Assembly (NCBI GenBank): GCA_037951105.1
Contig: JBAMJV010007464.1
Coordinates: forward strand, 1 to 64,000
Source of the DNA: Echinarachnius parma
Lineage: Eukaryota > Echinodermata > Echinoidea > Clypeasteroida > Echinarachniidae
DNA length: 64,000 bases
Direction of reading: 5' to 3'
Shown here: positions 33,296-45,569 of the stretch, in pieces
Position numbering within the stretch: the first letter of the stretch is position 1
How the letters are laid out: each line of letters opens with the position of its first letter
Position numbers and translations under genes: made by a program
The notes under the pieces: model-generated
Database searches by the model: none
The model's input: the letters and a program-made list of their open reading frames with translations, nothing else
Told to the model about the DNA's origin: nothing

Positions 33296-34020
33296 CAACA
33301 GGATTGATTTTGTAACAAAATCATTTCTGTCGATTGATTTTGTAACAAAATCATTTTTTTTGCTTGATTTTGTAACAAAATCATTTCTGTCGATTGATTT
33401 TGTAACAAAATCATTTTTTTTGCTTGATTTTGTAACAAAATCATTTCTGTCGATTGATTTTGTAACAAAATCATTTTTTTTGCTTGATTTTGTGAAAAAA
33501 TCATTTCTGTCGATTGATTTTGTAACAAAATCATTTTTTTTGCTTGATTTTGTGACAAAATCATTTCTGTCGATTGATTTTGTAACAAAATCATTTTTTT
33601 TGCTTGATTTTGTGACAAAATCATTTCTGTCGATTGATTTTGTAACAAAATCATTTTTTTTGCTTGATTTTGTAACAAAATCATTTCTGTCGATTGATTT
33701 TGTAACAAAATCATTTTTTTGGCTTGATTTTGTGACAAAATCATTTCTGTCGATTGATTTTGTAACAAAATCATTTTTTTGCCTTGATTTTGTGACAAAA
33801 TCATTTCTGTCGATTGATTTTGTAACAAAATCATTTCTGTCGATTGATTTTGTAACAAAATCATTATTGTTGGTTGATTTTGTAACAAAATCATTTCTGT
33901 CGATTGATTTTGTAACAAAATCATTATTGTTGGTTGATTTTGTAACAAAATCATTTCTGTCGATTGATTTTGTAACAAAATCATTATTGTTGGTTGATTT
34001 TGTAACAAAATCATTGATTT
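33296..34020 (-). repeat. Right array: 24 x 30 bp palindromic minisatellite
   Basis: Mirror image of 30046-30785 with the same order of unit variants and only isolated differences (for example TGTGAAAAAATC near 33490). Near identity of the arms implies recent insertion or ongoing conversion between arms. Confidence 0.9.
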
Positions 34021-34655
34021 TGTAACGGAATCCATGTGTTTACACTTGGCGCCCCATACTGAATTGCCATGTAACAGTGCCATGTAATATCCAAAAATAT
34101 TACATGGCAGCTCATGTACTGTATTTACTAAGTCAGGTGATAATATATTTTATACCATCTTCTCACCTGCGGTGTCGGAGAAATGTACTAGATTCCAAGG
34201 TACCTTGCCGGGAGGAGTTAGTGTCAGTACATTGGGATTTTTTATTTTTTACATTCGCAATGTTATTAATCATGAGTATAAATGGGAACCTGGGAATATG
34301 TCCTCGATTAGCTCCCTTGCAGAAGTGATTGATTTTTTTCAATTTTTATGTCAATATCCCATTTATTGGTAAGTGAAATCACCCCCTCTTTGTCGCGATT
34401 AATAGCAGAATAACTTTTTGCGCGTATGATTCAAAATGATTTCTAGTACGAGTAATTGGTTTAATTCCACGTCAATATGTCATCTATTCATAAGTAGAAG
34501 TACCCCCTCTTTGTCATGTGTATTACAGGACGACTTTTAAAAATATCTTTTATCACCTCTTTAGGACGCTGGGGCAGTGTTGATTCCTGCATAGCACCTG
34601 AGAAATGAATACGATGAGGACAATGTTACTGTTAGTTGTTGTTTTGTTAAAACAC

Positions 34656-34951
34656 TTAAAGGATCTAGTAACTTCGTTGACATGTGTAAAAAGTGATGAA
34701 TGGTTGATAAAATCCGGGGATAAAATGTGTATTTTTGTGATCTGATACGGTATGTCCACTAAGAAATTTGTGGACAAATTCACGTTAAAAGGATGTTATA
34801 TGGCCGAGTTATCAGCGAAAATGCAAAGTGATATTCGCTAACCCATTGCACTGACATTGTACACAGCTATAACTTTCCAGTGGATAGTTACAAATTAACA
34901 GAATCTGATATTGGTATTGGATTTGGACAATGTTATACTAGATCCCTTTAA
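34656..34951. mobile_element. MITE family A copy, internally shortened
   Basis: TTAAAGGATCTAGTAACTTC at one end and ACTAGATCCCTTTAA at the other, with GATATTCGCTAACCCATTGC inside. It is about 296 bp against about 385 bp in fuller copies. Confidence 0.75.
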
Positions 34952-34999
34952 TACATATTTCCTCGTTTCTATTTCATCCCATTATATTACATATTCCAC

Positions 35000-35286
35000 A
35001 CCACTCATATGTATGTGAACATAATGATAATATTGACATCTCCACAATCTGCAACGAAATAATGTCAAATGTTTTACCTGTTCCTAACTAGATCATTTTT
35101 TCAAGACACTTAAGATTGTCATATTTGTTTTTATATACAAGAGTGCTTGTAATAGTCTTCTAAAATCGCATCGGACGTTTCTGATCCACACGGTCACAGA
35201 GTCATACCAACCACACTCTCCCTCACCCACACTCACAAACAAACACACACATACAAATGCACGCACAGTCACACATACACACCAAC

Positions 35287-35320
<34 letters not shown>

Positions 35321-37768
35321 ATTTTTTTTTTAAACATCTTTTTGCATGATCGGATAGCGCCAGAAACGTACCAAACATGGCATAATCAGATAGATCACAT
35401 CATGATTATAATTTATTAGACCCTTGAGCAGTGAAAACGATGTAAAAAAAAAGAGCCCCCGTGAGCCCCAAAATAGCCCTCGTGAATAATTTCACGAGGG
35501 CGTTTTTTTCCTCAAAATTTTCAAAATCGCCCTCGTGAAAAAAAAAGTATTTTTTTGGTTGATACACACACGCACAATCTGAGACGACCTATGTCTGCAA
35601 ACCCCTATAACAATTCATTCTAACCATTCACAAAATGATTAACAAATAAATACTCGAAAATCCATTATTTGATTATAATATTATGTTTAATGCATATTTT
35701 TTTTTTATATTACAGTTTCAAAAATCATCGACGTATACACGCTCCAAAATGAATACACATTCCAAATGAATACAAATGGCTCCCTAAATTACTAATTTCG
35801 GCATTAAATATTTTCATTAAAGCCGGGATAAGTTTTTTTTTTTTTTACATCGTAAATTTCACGTAGGTATTACTATGAAGCTATTCTGGTGGATACGTTT
35901 GCCACCCACTCCCTAAACACATGAAGTAAACCAACATAATTGAAACGTGTGTAAATTGTTCTTAATGTTCTCCATCACATAATTACTTATTGAATTTCCG
36001 GTGACAATTAATGTGCCTCAATATTAAGCATTTCATGCGATAGTACAAAATGATTTTTTATGAATTATGATGATTGATTTCATTTTAAAGTACTTAATTT
36101 TCAAAAAACATATAATTATGATTGTAGGTCGATCATTGTCATAATTATTCAATTTCTTATTTTGCTGTCATCCACTTTTGCTCAAGCTGGATTTGATCCT
36201 GTGATCGTGGTTATGTTCAAAACAAAACACAGCATAACTTAGTCGCCCATTTATGTCGTTCAATATCAATAGTCACGTTTGATAGTAAAACTATTACATA
36301 CCGTACATACGTGATCACTCGACATACCGGGTTAATTAGGCCGTTAGTAAATATAACATAGGGATATACCGTACCTGCCGGAGAACCCGGCATATATACA
36401 TGGTGAACTCAGACGCTATGTAAATCCATACGTTCAACCTATAGGTATATACAGACTGCAATTCAATGTTGAATTTAAGAACTCTATATAAAGGAATATA
36501 ATAAGTAAGTTGCTCTTTCTTTTGACATTTTCTACATCATCAGACTCTCTTGTTGGCCTACTGTGCATACAATATAATCGGGTTACATTTGTAGCTTTTA
36601 ATATAGAGCTAAATCGTCGCAAAAAATCGAATACTGAATTCATGCACTAGTCAACCGTCTATGGTGACGGCACTTTTGAAATCATATACACTTTTAATAA
36701 TATTATGATGTCTAAACACAAACGCACAATGATGCAAGACATGGAGGGGTTTGTATACATCTGTACAGAACAACTAATGTGCCCTTGTAACTAATTACTA
36801 TTTGTTAGTTACAGAACGATTGACTTAACGAGTATGTACATATCTCCGGCATGCACAAGACCTGCACTACAAATCAGTGCATGTGTCCGTATGTTAGCCG
36901 AGGTTTAACAAAGTTTTTTTTCTTCAAACACTTACGAGTAAAGACAATGAAAATAATGTAATATTGAACACATACATTTCATAGCATTGTGTACATGTAT
37001 ACATGTACATGCACAGTATATTAACTTTTATAGCTATTCCAATTAAATGTTCTATACAATTTGAAAATTAAAACAATATTGTACAAAATAGTTTAATGTT
37101 AAACCGATTACTTCTGAAATTGTGTCACTTAAAAGAACTTCCACATCTTTGACTAGCCATTGTTTTGTTTCATCTTGTTTAAGTAAAAACAACACTCTAA
37201 TGATCCTATAAACACAATGATAATACTCATGAGGATGATTTTACCATTACTGAAATTATTAATATAAACGGGGTAGGCCTACCATTCTTGCAGACCTATG
37301 TACGTTTTGCATAATACAATCAGCGCTATATTTCAACTTCTCATAGATCAAACGCTCTATACCGTATTTAATCAGTCGTATATTTACACCCTGTTCAAAA
37401 GTATATCTTGGTAATACGAATTTCGGGAAGAAAAATGTACATTTATGTTTTAATATTTATCTGTAAAATTAGCTGTATAGTAATGCCATAAATGCTGTGA
37501 GATATACCAACAAATAACATGATTAACAATTGACTATAAAGAATATTCTACAACAAAAAATGAATAATTCGGCTGCTGGCATAGACAATTATCAATAACC
37601 GATGTTTAAAACCATTCAATAATTATATAATATATGGTATATACTGTTTTTTTGTCCTTTCTCAAAATGAAGATGCTAATATTCTGCTTGGAATAAATGA
37701 ATTAAGAGGTTACTGCTGAAAAAATGCTTATTATGTACTACACAACGCCTGTGTAATACAATAAAAGT
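35000..37768. other. AT-rich region, mostly unassigned
   Basis: It contains a CA-rich stretch (35225-35282), a T run of about 30 (35291-35319), and a perfect hairpin GCCCTCGTGAA...TTCACGAGGGC at 35467-35492 with a further partial copy at about 35528. No gene, SINE or LINE was recognised. Confidence 0.5.
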
Positions 37769-38112
37769 CAGTTGAGGGCCAGGGCTTTCGACCCTAGACG
37801 AATTTTCCTCAGAGGCAAAATGACAATGATGGCATCTATAGACAGTATACTATAAGTGCACATTCAACACAAACAAGACATCCCATTCATACTTGCGTCT
37901 ATAGCACTGGTTCGGCACTGGATTAAGCCAGTGTCGAGCCAGTGCTACACGCAAGTATGAATGGGGTGTATATGAGGGTGGATACGGAAACACAGAAAAT
38001 GTTGTGTGTTCCTGTACCTTTATAGTATAAAACTGTCTGCATGTTTTGTTTTTTTTTTTCATTTGTCTCTAATGCATATTCTGCTTTGGTCGAAAGCTCG
38101 GTCCCTCAACTG
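37769..38112. mobile_element. Inverted-repeat element with central nested hairpin
   Basis: Ends CAGTTGAGGGCCAGGGCTTT and its near complement (AAGCTCGGTCCCTCAACTG) define a 344 bp element. At its centre, ATACTTGCGTCTATAGCACT and the matching complement (37890-37962) form a strong hairpin. It is non-coding. Confidence 0.6.
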
Positions 38113-38119
38113 GTTCTTA

Positions 38120-39450
38120 TTGAAACAAATTAAGTGAAATGTATAGTTCAAACTGAGAACATTGGTATAAAATGCAGCGCAGAGTTATATCGTCAGCCCA
38201 AATTATTTCGCTGTTCACAATAACATAAGTATATAATAGAACAGTAACGTTGAAGTAAATAATTGTCACACTATTTTTCTATATAGATAACACAGAAATA
38301 AACACCTTATTTATAATCGACACTGAAACTGGCAACGAGACATTCTATTTAAAATATATATACAATTTACTTATAAAAATACAATATCATCTATTCACCG
38401 TACCGTTAAATAAATTACTATTTCAAATTTATACTACGTGGTCGCAAAATATATAAGTATAGAAATCACTTCAGAGTCTTAAATCCACGATGAAGAATAG
38501 AAGAAGAAAAAAACCAAACAAACTTGAAAACGAAACCTACAGTTCCATGGCAGGGTGTTAAACAGACATTTCATATTAAACACTGAATAAAATATGGTAC
38601 AATAATAGGCTATAAAATGTAATGAATTACGAGCAAAATTGCTCCAAACTTTTAAACCTTTAATTTCAGAATATACAGTGGAGCAAACTACCTCATATTT
38701 TATTAAAAGCATTTCCAATCATCCAGTTGTATGTGTTAATTTCCTGCATCGTTGATCAACTAGCTTTTCTCCCTCTTGGTCCATTTTTGGTTATAATTTT
38801 TTTAAAATCTAAACTAAACTAAGGGTTATTTTTACGTGCATGCTTATTACATATTTTCGTTGCATTACTAATTTAGTAATTTCCATTTTGCCAGAGAACC
38901 AGCATTTGGCGGTACCAAACACTTGCAGCTTAGAGTTGCATCCGTCATGCAGCTACTGTATTTGTTTCTTGCGTTTATTATTAGATCTTGTAACGACAAA
39001 GTTCTTTCATTTTCTACCCATTTAAGGATAATTACACTGTGATTGATCCTTAAATGTATTATAATTATACACATTATCACAATATCATAATGTCCTTTAA
39101 CAAGTTATGCATTACTTACTTACTGTACATCGTAAAACACTAAATTCCAAATCCAAAGTTGTTAAATATATTTAATACAGCAATCCTTTCTCTTGCATCG
39201 TCGTGTGCCAATACGTTGTAATGATAATAAATACAATAAGACAAATAATAATCCGATCAATATGATCTCAGTTATGTGTATAATATTATTACACAAGTGA
39301 ATTTCGTACTTCATTTTTCATGTAATCATGAGCAAGATAATATGAGTGGTCAGCAAAAAGTGTATATGTCAGAATTGATGATAATAATCAGATGATTAAC
39401 ATTCTAATGGAAACAATAACACGAATTCGCTTCAGATGTGAGAAGTTATT
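38120..39450. other. AT-rich DNA, nothing recognised
   Basis: No exon, repeat end or tandem structure was recognised on either strand. Confidence 0.45.
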
Positions 39451-39453
39451 GGT

Positions 39454-39745
39454 TTAAAGGGATGCCTGTAAAGTGTCTAACTTCACGAAAATTACTTGGA
39501 GCTTCCTCGTTTCTCTTCTATACCGTGTTGTTTAGCTTATGGTAAGAGAAGAATAAAATAGGGTTAGATTTTTTCAAATGCCCCTTGAGTATGACGATAT
39601 CTATCATTCAGCTCAAGAGCGTTAATGAACGGTCATAAACCTCATACACGTCATACAGTAATTCGTTGTAAAAGCTGACGCATATTTTCGCTTTTTTAAC
39701 CAAGAAAGCAGTGTTATTTCTGACACTTTACAGGTGCACCTTTAA
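39454..39745. mobile_element. MITE family C (TTAAAGGGATGCCTG ends)
   Basis: TTAAAGGGATGCCTGTAAAGTG at one end and GACACTTTACAGGTGCACC at the other, bounded by TTAA. The inner segment (ACTTGGAGCTT ... TTTAGCTTATGGT) is shared with 49632-49880. Confidence 0.7.
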
Positions 39746-40072
39746 CTGTTTATACATTTTCGAAATTGCCTTCTAAATATTTGTTAATGAAAAATGCGAC
39801 AGCAGTAGAAATTTTACCTACTCATATCTATACATTATCCTTGTAGATCACGTGATGTGTGAGGGGAATTCCCGTGTTTTTTGTTTAACACCATAATTGA
39901 GTTACTCTAATGCAAACCAGTTTGTGACGTCGATACGGTATAATCGATAAATTCAATTATTCTTAAAAAAAAAAGAAGGCAGTGAAAATAATAACAGGGA
40001 AAGGAAATTACTTGTCGAACTTAATTTTGTGTATAAATGTGTAAAAATGTTATACTAATTGTTACCATTCCA

Positions 40073-40321
40073 CCATGAGCCGTTAACACAAGAGGGCGCT
40101 GATTCTTTTAACACAATCCTTCCAAAATTGAACATGTGATTATTTCTTCGAATTACTTCTTTTGGGGGGATATTTTAGCAGTTTCTGAAAGGATTTTGAA
40201 CAAACAAACTGTGATTTTGTTTCGAAATATATGTTCTTCTTTTAATTCATACACTCAGCCTGCTTCTACCTTTATTTTTTTCGAAGTGCTCTCTAAACCA
40301 CAACTTCACTATCCCTTTAAG
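40073..40321. mobile_element. MITE family B, shortened copy
   Basis: GAGCCGTTAACACAAGAGGGC and the far end AACTTCACTATCCCTTTAA match family B. The left third is missing. Confidence 0.6.
40271..40276 (-). terminator. Possible polyadenylation signal of the methyltransferase gene
   Basis: AATAAA on the minus strand lies about 420 bases after the stop, inside a family B MITE fragment. It is the nearest one I saw. Confidence 0.25.
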
Positions 40322-40693
40322 GGCAACTCAAGCGAAAACAATGTCAAGAGTTGGAAACGCTAATTTCGTATCTAAACTTACATTAGACAAACACATTTAA
40401 CACATCTCTATTATGACACAGACGGATCTGCTTGGCATTAATCACTAGTAAAACGAGGGCCAAGGCAAGACTAGGATGTTTGGTTTGATAGCATGACGGA
40501 AGTTTTAAAACATGTCCAATGGCGAGATATAAGTCGAACCCTGGTCACATCATCTGCAGCTTCGCTCTGGAACCGACCCGGGTTCTGTCAGTGAACTGAA
40601 GCGGGTATAGTCTCTATTGGATCTACACACTGATACTGTCTTTATCATATTTTTTTTTGTTTACAGTTTTGGATGGATCATCTCGTATTCCTT

Positions 40694-42423
40694 TCAGTCT
40701 TTCTTCTTCTCCGCCGTGATGAGGACGTTGAATCTATCTTTGGATGGTTTCATGGTGATGTCCCCGAAGCCGTGTTTCTTGAGCATGTCCGACGCGTTCT
40801 CCTTCCCCCACATGATGCCCAGCCCTGGGCCGCCCAGGTACATGGACACGGGCATGCAGTGCAGCAGACTGATCACGTAGCCGTCGGTGGCGCGAGGGTT
40901 GCCCACGTTTTTGTGCGGGGAGCTGTGGACGTTGACCTCCATCATCAGCAGCAGACCCTGGTCGTCGACCATGACGCGTCGCGTCTCGCTCAGCACCACC
41001 TCGGGGTCCGCCATGTCGTGGAACGCGTCGAAGAACGTGACGAGGTGGAACGTGCCGGTCCACGCGTCCGGCAGCGTCGCGGCGTCTTGAACCACGAACC
41101 TGCAGTTGGTCAGACTGAGGCGAGCCGCCTCTGCCCGCGCCTCGGCGATGGCCTTCTGTGAGATGTCGAGCCCGTAGAACGTGCATCCCGGGAACCGCTG
41201 TGCCATCAGCATGGTGGCATGGCCCTGCCCGCACCCCAGGTCCAGAACAGACACGCCAGTTTCTGTAACGTTCAAAGAAAAGAAGGAAAAAAAAGAAATC
41301 AATATTTTTACTAGGTCCAGAACAGACAGCAGAGACGCCAAATCCTGTACCAGTTAAAGAAAATTTAGACATTCATTAATTATTCCAGAAATCCCAATTA
41401 ATTGTAGTAATTTACTTTGGTCAACTGGGTTAATATTTATTTAATTAATCCTAGCTGTCCGCTAAAATGATCCCTATATAGTTGCCTACTTGGCCCCATG
41501 AGCCTTGCACTGGAACTAAGCTAGAGTTTTCAAGAACTGATGAATATGGGCCCTAGTTACAATAGTTACTTAGTTACTTACCGAGTGTTTCAACTAGACC
41601 AGGGATCGAGGGAAGCATGTCTTGGACCAGGCAGTTGTCGTGCATCTTTCTCGACATGTGATCCATGAAGCGATGAAACCGCGGATACTGTGAGTAGGGT
41701 ACGCCTGTAAACATACCATATAAAGTAATGTTAATGAACCTAATGATACTAATACAAGTAATGATGATGATGATGATGATAATAATAATAACAATTATTA
41801 AAAATAAAACATAAATAATAATAACAATAGTAATAATAATAATAATTATAATTATAATTATAATTAAACTAATAATAATTGAAACCATAATAATAATAAT
41901 AATACATAAAACATAATATTATTAATAATAATGATAATAATAATAATTATACTACTACTACTACTACTAACAATAATAATATACCATAAGGATACTAATT
42001 ATAATAATAACAACAATTATATAACAATTACAATATCACTGAAAATTTAGATAAATTATTTCTAGACAAAATCAAGGACAAAGAAGCAGAAGAAAAAGCG
42101 TCAGAAGAAGACGACGAGGAAGGAGGAGGAGAAGAAGAAGGAGAAGAAGCTGAAAAGAAAGAATTAGCAGAAAAGAAAAAAGAGAAGAAGAAGCTATGAA
42201 ATGAAGAATGTTCCTACCTTGTGGACCGTCCTCCTTGAAGCACCCCAGCACGGAGTCGTAAGCCTGGCAGAGCATGGGGACGAGCCCGCTGAACGCCACG
42301 ATGTTGAACGGACCGCTGGAGAGGAAGGGTCGCCGGTACTCCGGCACGAAGTACGTCCCATGGTCCGCATCCATATCCACCACTCGAGCTACCACCATCG
42401 CCCCTAACCATTCGCGTACGTAT
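40694..42423 (-). CDS. SAM-dependent methyltransferase, Rv2258c-like, 5'-incomplete
   Basis: Three exons on the minus strand, 42423-42218, 41704-41582 and 41262-40694, have canonical GT-AG borders and agreeing phases, giving about 298 residues to a TGA stop. The first encodes a winged-helix segment (YVREWLGAMVVARVVDMDAD), the second a linker (GVPYSQYPRFHRFMD), the third a Rossmann methyltransferase domain. SAM motif I is VLDLGCGQGHA; the acidic residue of motif II is in YGLDIS; VQDAATLP and FFDAFHDM follow. The end (LLHCMPVSMYLGGPGLGIMW) is characteristic of Rv2258c-like proteins, known in bacteria and patchily in animals. The substrate is unknown. A further 5' exon must exist (the first visible exon begins in mid-codon) but was not found up to 64000. 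Exon 3 is strikingly GC-rich for the region. Confidence 0.85.
41308..41362 (-). repeat. Intronic duplicate of the exon 3 start and its acceptor
   Basis: CTGTCTGTTCTGGACCTAG, preceded by GGTACAG, repeats the start of methyltransferase exon 3 (GTGTCTGTTCTGGACCTGG preceded by GTTACAG) about 75 bases upstream. It could compete as a splice acceptor; use of it would not keep the main frame. Confidence 0.6.
41754..42195. repeat. Trinucleotide and purine-rich simple repeats in the methyltransferase intron
   Basis: (ATG)n, (AAT)n and (CTA)n tracts run from 41754 to about 42050, and a GAA/GAG-rich purine tract from about 42075 to 42195 ends beside the splice donor. Chance open frames here have no gene-like content. 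Confidence 0.8.
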
Positions 42424-42429
42424 CTGTCA

Positions 42430-43385
42430 ACAAGAAAACAAGAAAACAGAACAGGGTAATTGGATTATTGGAATTATAGAAAGTATTAAGAAAAATGAAA
42501 CAACAATCAGACTACTACTTGGTTAATTGAATGATTCAATACGAATCAACAGAGATGACGTAGACAACCGTCACATAGGTCATCGGCTCGGCCTGAACCG
42601 ATTGCGGGTAATAGACAAGCCAAGGCCATCATCCGCCAAGGATGGGGTATGTCAATGAAGAAGAAACCCTCTAGCTCTGCGAATGTGGACAGACCTAAAC
42701 GAAAGGCCATGTTTTGGAGTGCGGCGGAATAGACTGCACGAACGGGGGCCGGAACCTTCTCCCTGATGTGGCCATCACAACCAGACCATTATGGAGGGAC
42801 ATTATCTGATGTAAACAGGAGATACGAACACACGACCTCGATATCTTATCCACTTTGTTAAAATGTCAACGCGGTAGAAGTGGATGGAAGCTCCCTGCTA
42901 TAAATAATACATCGCTCGATTATAGAAATACGTACATGTATATAAATTAATAATTATATATGAATAAATAACCAAATAAAATAAATAAATCAGTCATCGA
43001 TTTCCTTAGGCGTACATGAGACTACTGATATATGCTTTAGTTGCGTCAACTCGCGCTTAGCAATGATGAATTATTATTGATATATAACTCTTCTGATTTT
43101 AATTAATATGAAAGTATCCCAAATCAGTAACTTGAATTTGATCAGCTTGCTCAGTGAGATGAACACAATTCCAATGCGTGTAGAACATTAATCAGTCATT
43201 ATCTCTAATTTTGTCTATGATCACCATATTTATAACGACGGAGACGAGAACAAACATCGCTTATGAGAGCATAAAAGTACTGTAGAGATCTGAGGTCATA
43301 CTGATTGTTAGAAGTTAATATTACGATTATAAAAAAAGGTTGACATTATTAAACATAACCTAATTTCAACGAGTGAACATTATAT
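42430..43385. other. Unassigned DNA upstream of the methyltransferase exons
   Basis: I looked here for the missing 5' methyltransferase exon and did not find a convincing one. The stretch 42560-42850 is less AT-rich (ATCCGCCAAGGATGGGGTATG, GCGGCGGAATAGACTGC) and reads like a decayed retroposon ORF, but no family was identified. Confidence 0.35.
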
Positions 43386-43774
43386 ACGTTTGATTAGTGG
43401 CGTAAAACTGTTCCGGGGTGGCAAGAGAGCGCAGCGACCGAGTGGGGTTGGAGGAGGGGGGGGGGGGGGGGTGGGTATACCCCGAGGCTCCAACGATATG
43501 GTCTTTGAGTATAGGAAACGGGTGTTTTAGAGTGTTAAAATACATTAAAACGGATAAAATTGTCATTTCATTGACAATTGTATCAATATTTTGACCGATA
43601 ATGCTATAACTAATTGTAATTTCATGTCTGTTTGTTAGTTTGTTTTCTCCCAAGCACTTCAATCTGTACGCCGATGACTATGTGTATCAAAAACAAAAAG
43701 CTGTTGATGTTGTATATTATTTCTAGCTGATATCTATTCCCCATTTTGTCATGTTCTGATACAGCTGGTGAACC

Positions 43775-43888
43775 CACTGGCGTAAATCTGTTCGGAAAGC
43801 ACAATGCTTTGGGGGGGTCGAGCAATTGTTCACAAACAATGCTCGCCCCTCCAATGCATTGTGTTTTCCGAACAGATTTACGCCAGTG
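43775..43888. mobile_element. 114 bp hAT-like hairpin MITE with perfect 8 bp duplication
   Basis: CACTGGCGTAAATCTGTTCG and its complement form near-complete arms. The flanks are perfect GGTGAACC repeats (43767-43774, 43889-43896). The hairpin covers nearly the whole element. Confidence 0.85.
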
Positions 43889-43899
43889 GGTGAACCCAT

Positions 43900-45150
43900 T
43901 CATGTTTTCTACAATGGTGGAAGTGTGAAAAATGGAACAATTATAACAATTATCCATAATCCCTTTAAATCACGCTGCGTTTTAACATAATCTTTGCTAT
44001 TTATAAAAATGCGGTGGAAATGTAAACTAATTATTTGCCGATACGACTCTCCGAAAAAGTATCAACACTAATTGTTGGATTCTAGTTTACTTTTCTATTC
44101 ATTGGTGTCATAGACTAATTCAACTCTCGAATTAACCCAATTAGTTAGGTCCGACTGTGGATTTGATCCTTCTATGATATATTAATCCCATTATATCCAT
44201 TTATGAAAGAAAGCAATCGGCGCATAATGCAATGGTATATATGGAATGTCTTTTATAGTTACACATGGGCTATATGTAACAATTAATGTTTCCACCTGAT
44301 TAAATCAATGGGAATTAAAACAATCATAATAAATGCAACATTCGTTGCGCATACGATTCTAACATTTGTTGCAAACAAAATTAATAAGTACAGCAAATAT
44401 AACATAACGTTTTCCTGATTAAAGGCTGGAAAGGATGTTTTCGAAATGTAATAATAACTCGAAAAAGTAATAATAATACAATTTAAAATTCACAGTCGTG
44501 ACCGGAATATCAAATATAAATTGTATACTTGTCGCGTAAAACGTTCACTGCAAAGTTGTGTAGAGTTATGTAGTTGTGTGGTTTCACATCTATTTTGCAG
44601 TATTGGTTTAAGATAAAAATTATTAAATCATTGACACTGACCTTTAATATGTAATGTATCTTAGCCAAGTGTACTAATTAGTGTTACTTATTGATGCAAT
44701 GCCATATCATACGATATAGTGCCCTTTAACTCACGTTATTGTAATTTGGAAGTTGTTTTAAATCTAATCCCCTCCCACCTCGATCCGCACGAAATGCTGC
44801 AATAGTTTTGATTTCTGAATTGCCCTGCTAACATGACATAAAAACCCTTAATGATTGACAATCCAAATTTGTATGCACAAGTGTATAATTTTGGTTTTGC
44901 GTTAGCTGATTCAGAAACGTTTATTCATTTTTCACTTGCCACGCCACTTGTATAACATACAACTTCAACGTACAATCAGTAATAATGGACTACTTACTAT
45001 ACCTCGTGAAATATGTGAATAGATTTTTGTTAACCATTTTAAATGTAAATACAAACAATATTAATGGACCAATATTGATGCTAGCTAAAGATTTCAGTGG
45101 TTGTTAAATTCATTATGATATTGTACATGTATTTGTTATTTGTTTTACTT
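43900..45150. other. AT-rich DNA, nothing recognised
   Basis: No gene, MITE end or tandem repeat was recognised. Confidence 0.45.
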
Positions 45151-45174
45151 AGTATTCTAGCTTAATGAAATCAT

Positions 45175-45421
45175 AAGGCTTTTCATATTTAATTATTTTG
45201 TCAACTGCTTTCTGGCTGCTACCAGCCTTAGGAATGTCCCTTGTGTTTTTTAACAATTTTTTTAAAATTAATGTTTGTAACTTGATTCTGTGCTTTTTGT
45301 GTTTAATCTATGTTAAATAATTGTAATTGTGTGATACTTTGTATACTGCTTTTTTTTTTTTTTTAACCCTGTATGTATTTTATTGCTTGGCAAAATAAAC
45401 TGAACTGAAACTGAAACCGAG
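45175..45421 (+). mobile_element. 3' end of a CR1/L2-like LINE
   Basis: The stretch ends TTGCTTGGCAAAATAAACTG followed by AACTGAAACTGAAAC, a short-repeat tail typical of CR1/L2-group LINE 3' ends. No ORF remains. Confidence 0.55.
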
Positions 45422-45569
45422 AAAACAAGTCACATCAAAATAGAAAGCTATAATGCATTTAAATTCGTACCTTAAATGCCAAATACATTTTTTTATTTTT
45501 TTTATAAATGAGTAGCTTTTGATTACATCAAATTACTCAAAACGCCATATTTCTGTGCCTTTATACGCG

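Larger units (their letters stand above)
30025..34058. mobile_element. 4 kb foldback element built of nested palindromes
   Basis: Arms 30025-31228 and 32782-34058 are nearly identical inverted repeats. Ends are TATGGGGCGCCAAGTG and its complement, and flanks carry the direct repeat CTGAAT (30019-30024 and 34059-34064), possibly extended by one T. Each arm has 24 thirty-base units containing GATTTTGTTACAAAATC, then about a dozen twenty-base units (GATTTTGTAATCGTTTGTGT type), then ACGTTCGAACGT palindromes. The 1.55 kb spacer has no transposase ORF, so the element is non-autonomous. The long open frames across the arrays arise because the unit length is a multiple of three. Confidence 0.85.

Noticed and set aside
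40673-41161. Plus-strand open frame opposite the methyltransferase exon
   Set aside because: It is the antisense shadow of a GC-rich coding exon. The minus strand has clear SAM motifs and splice sites.
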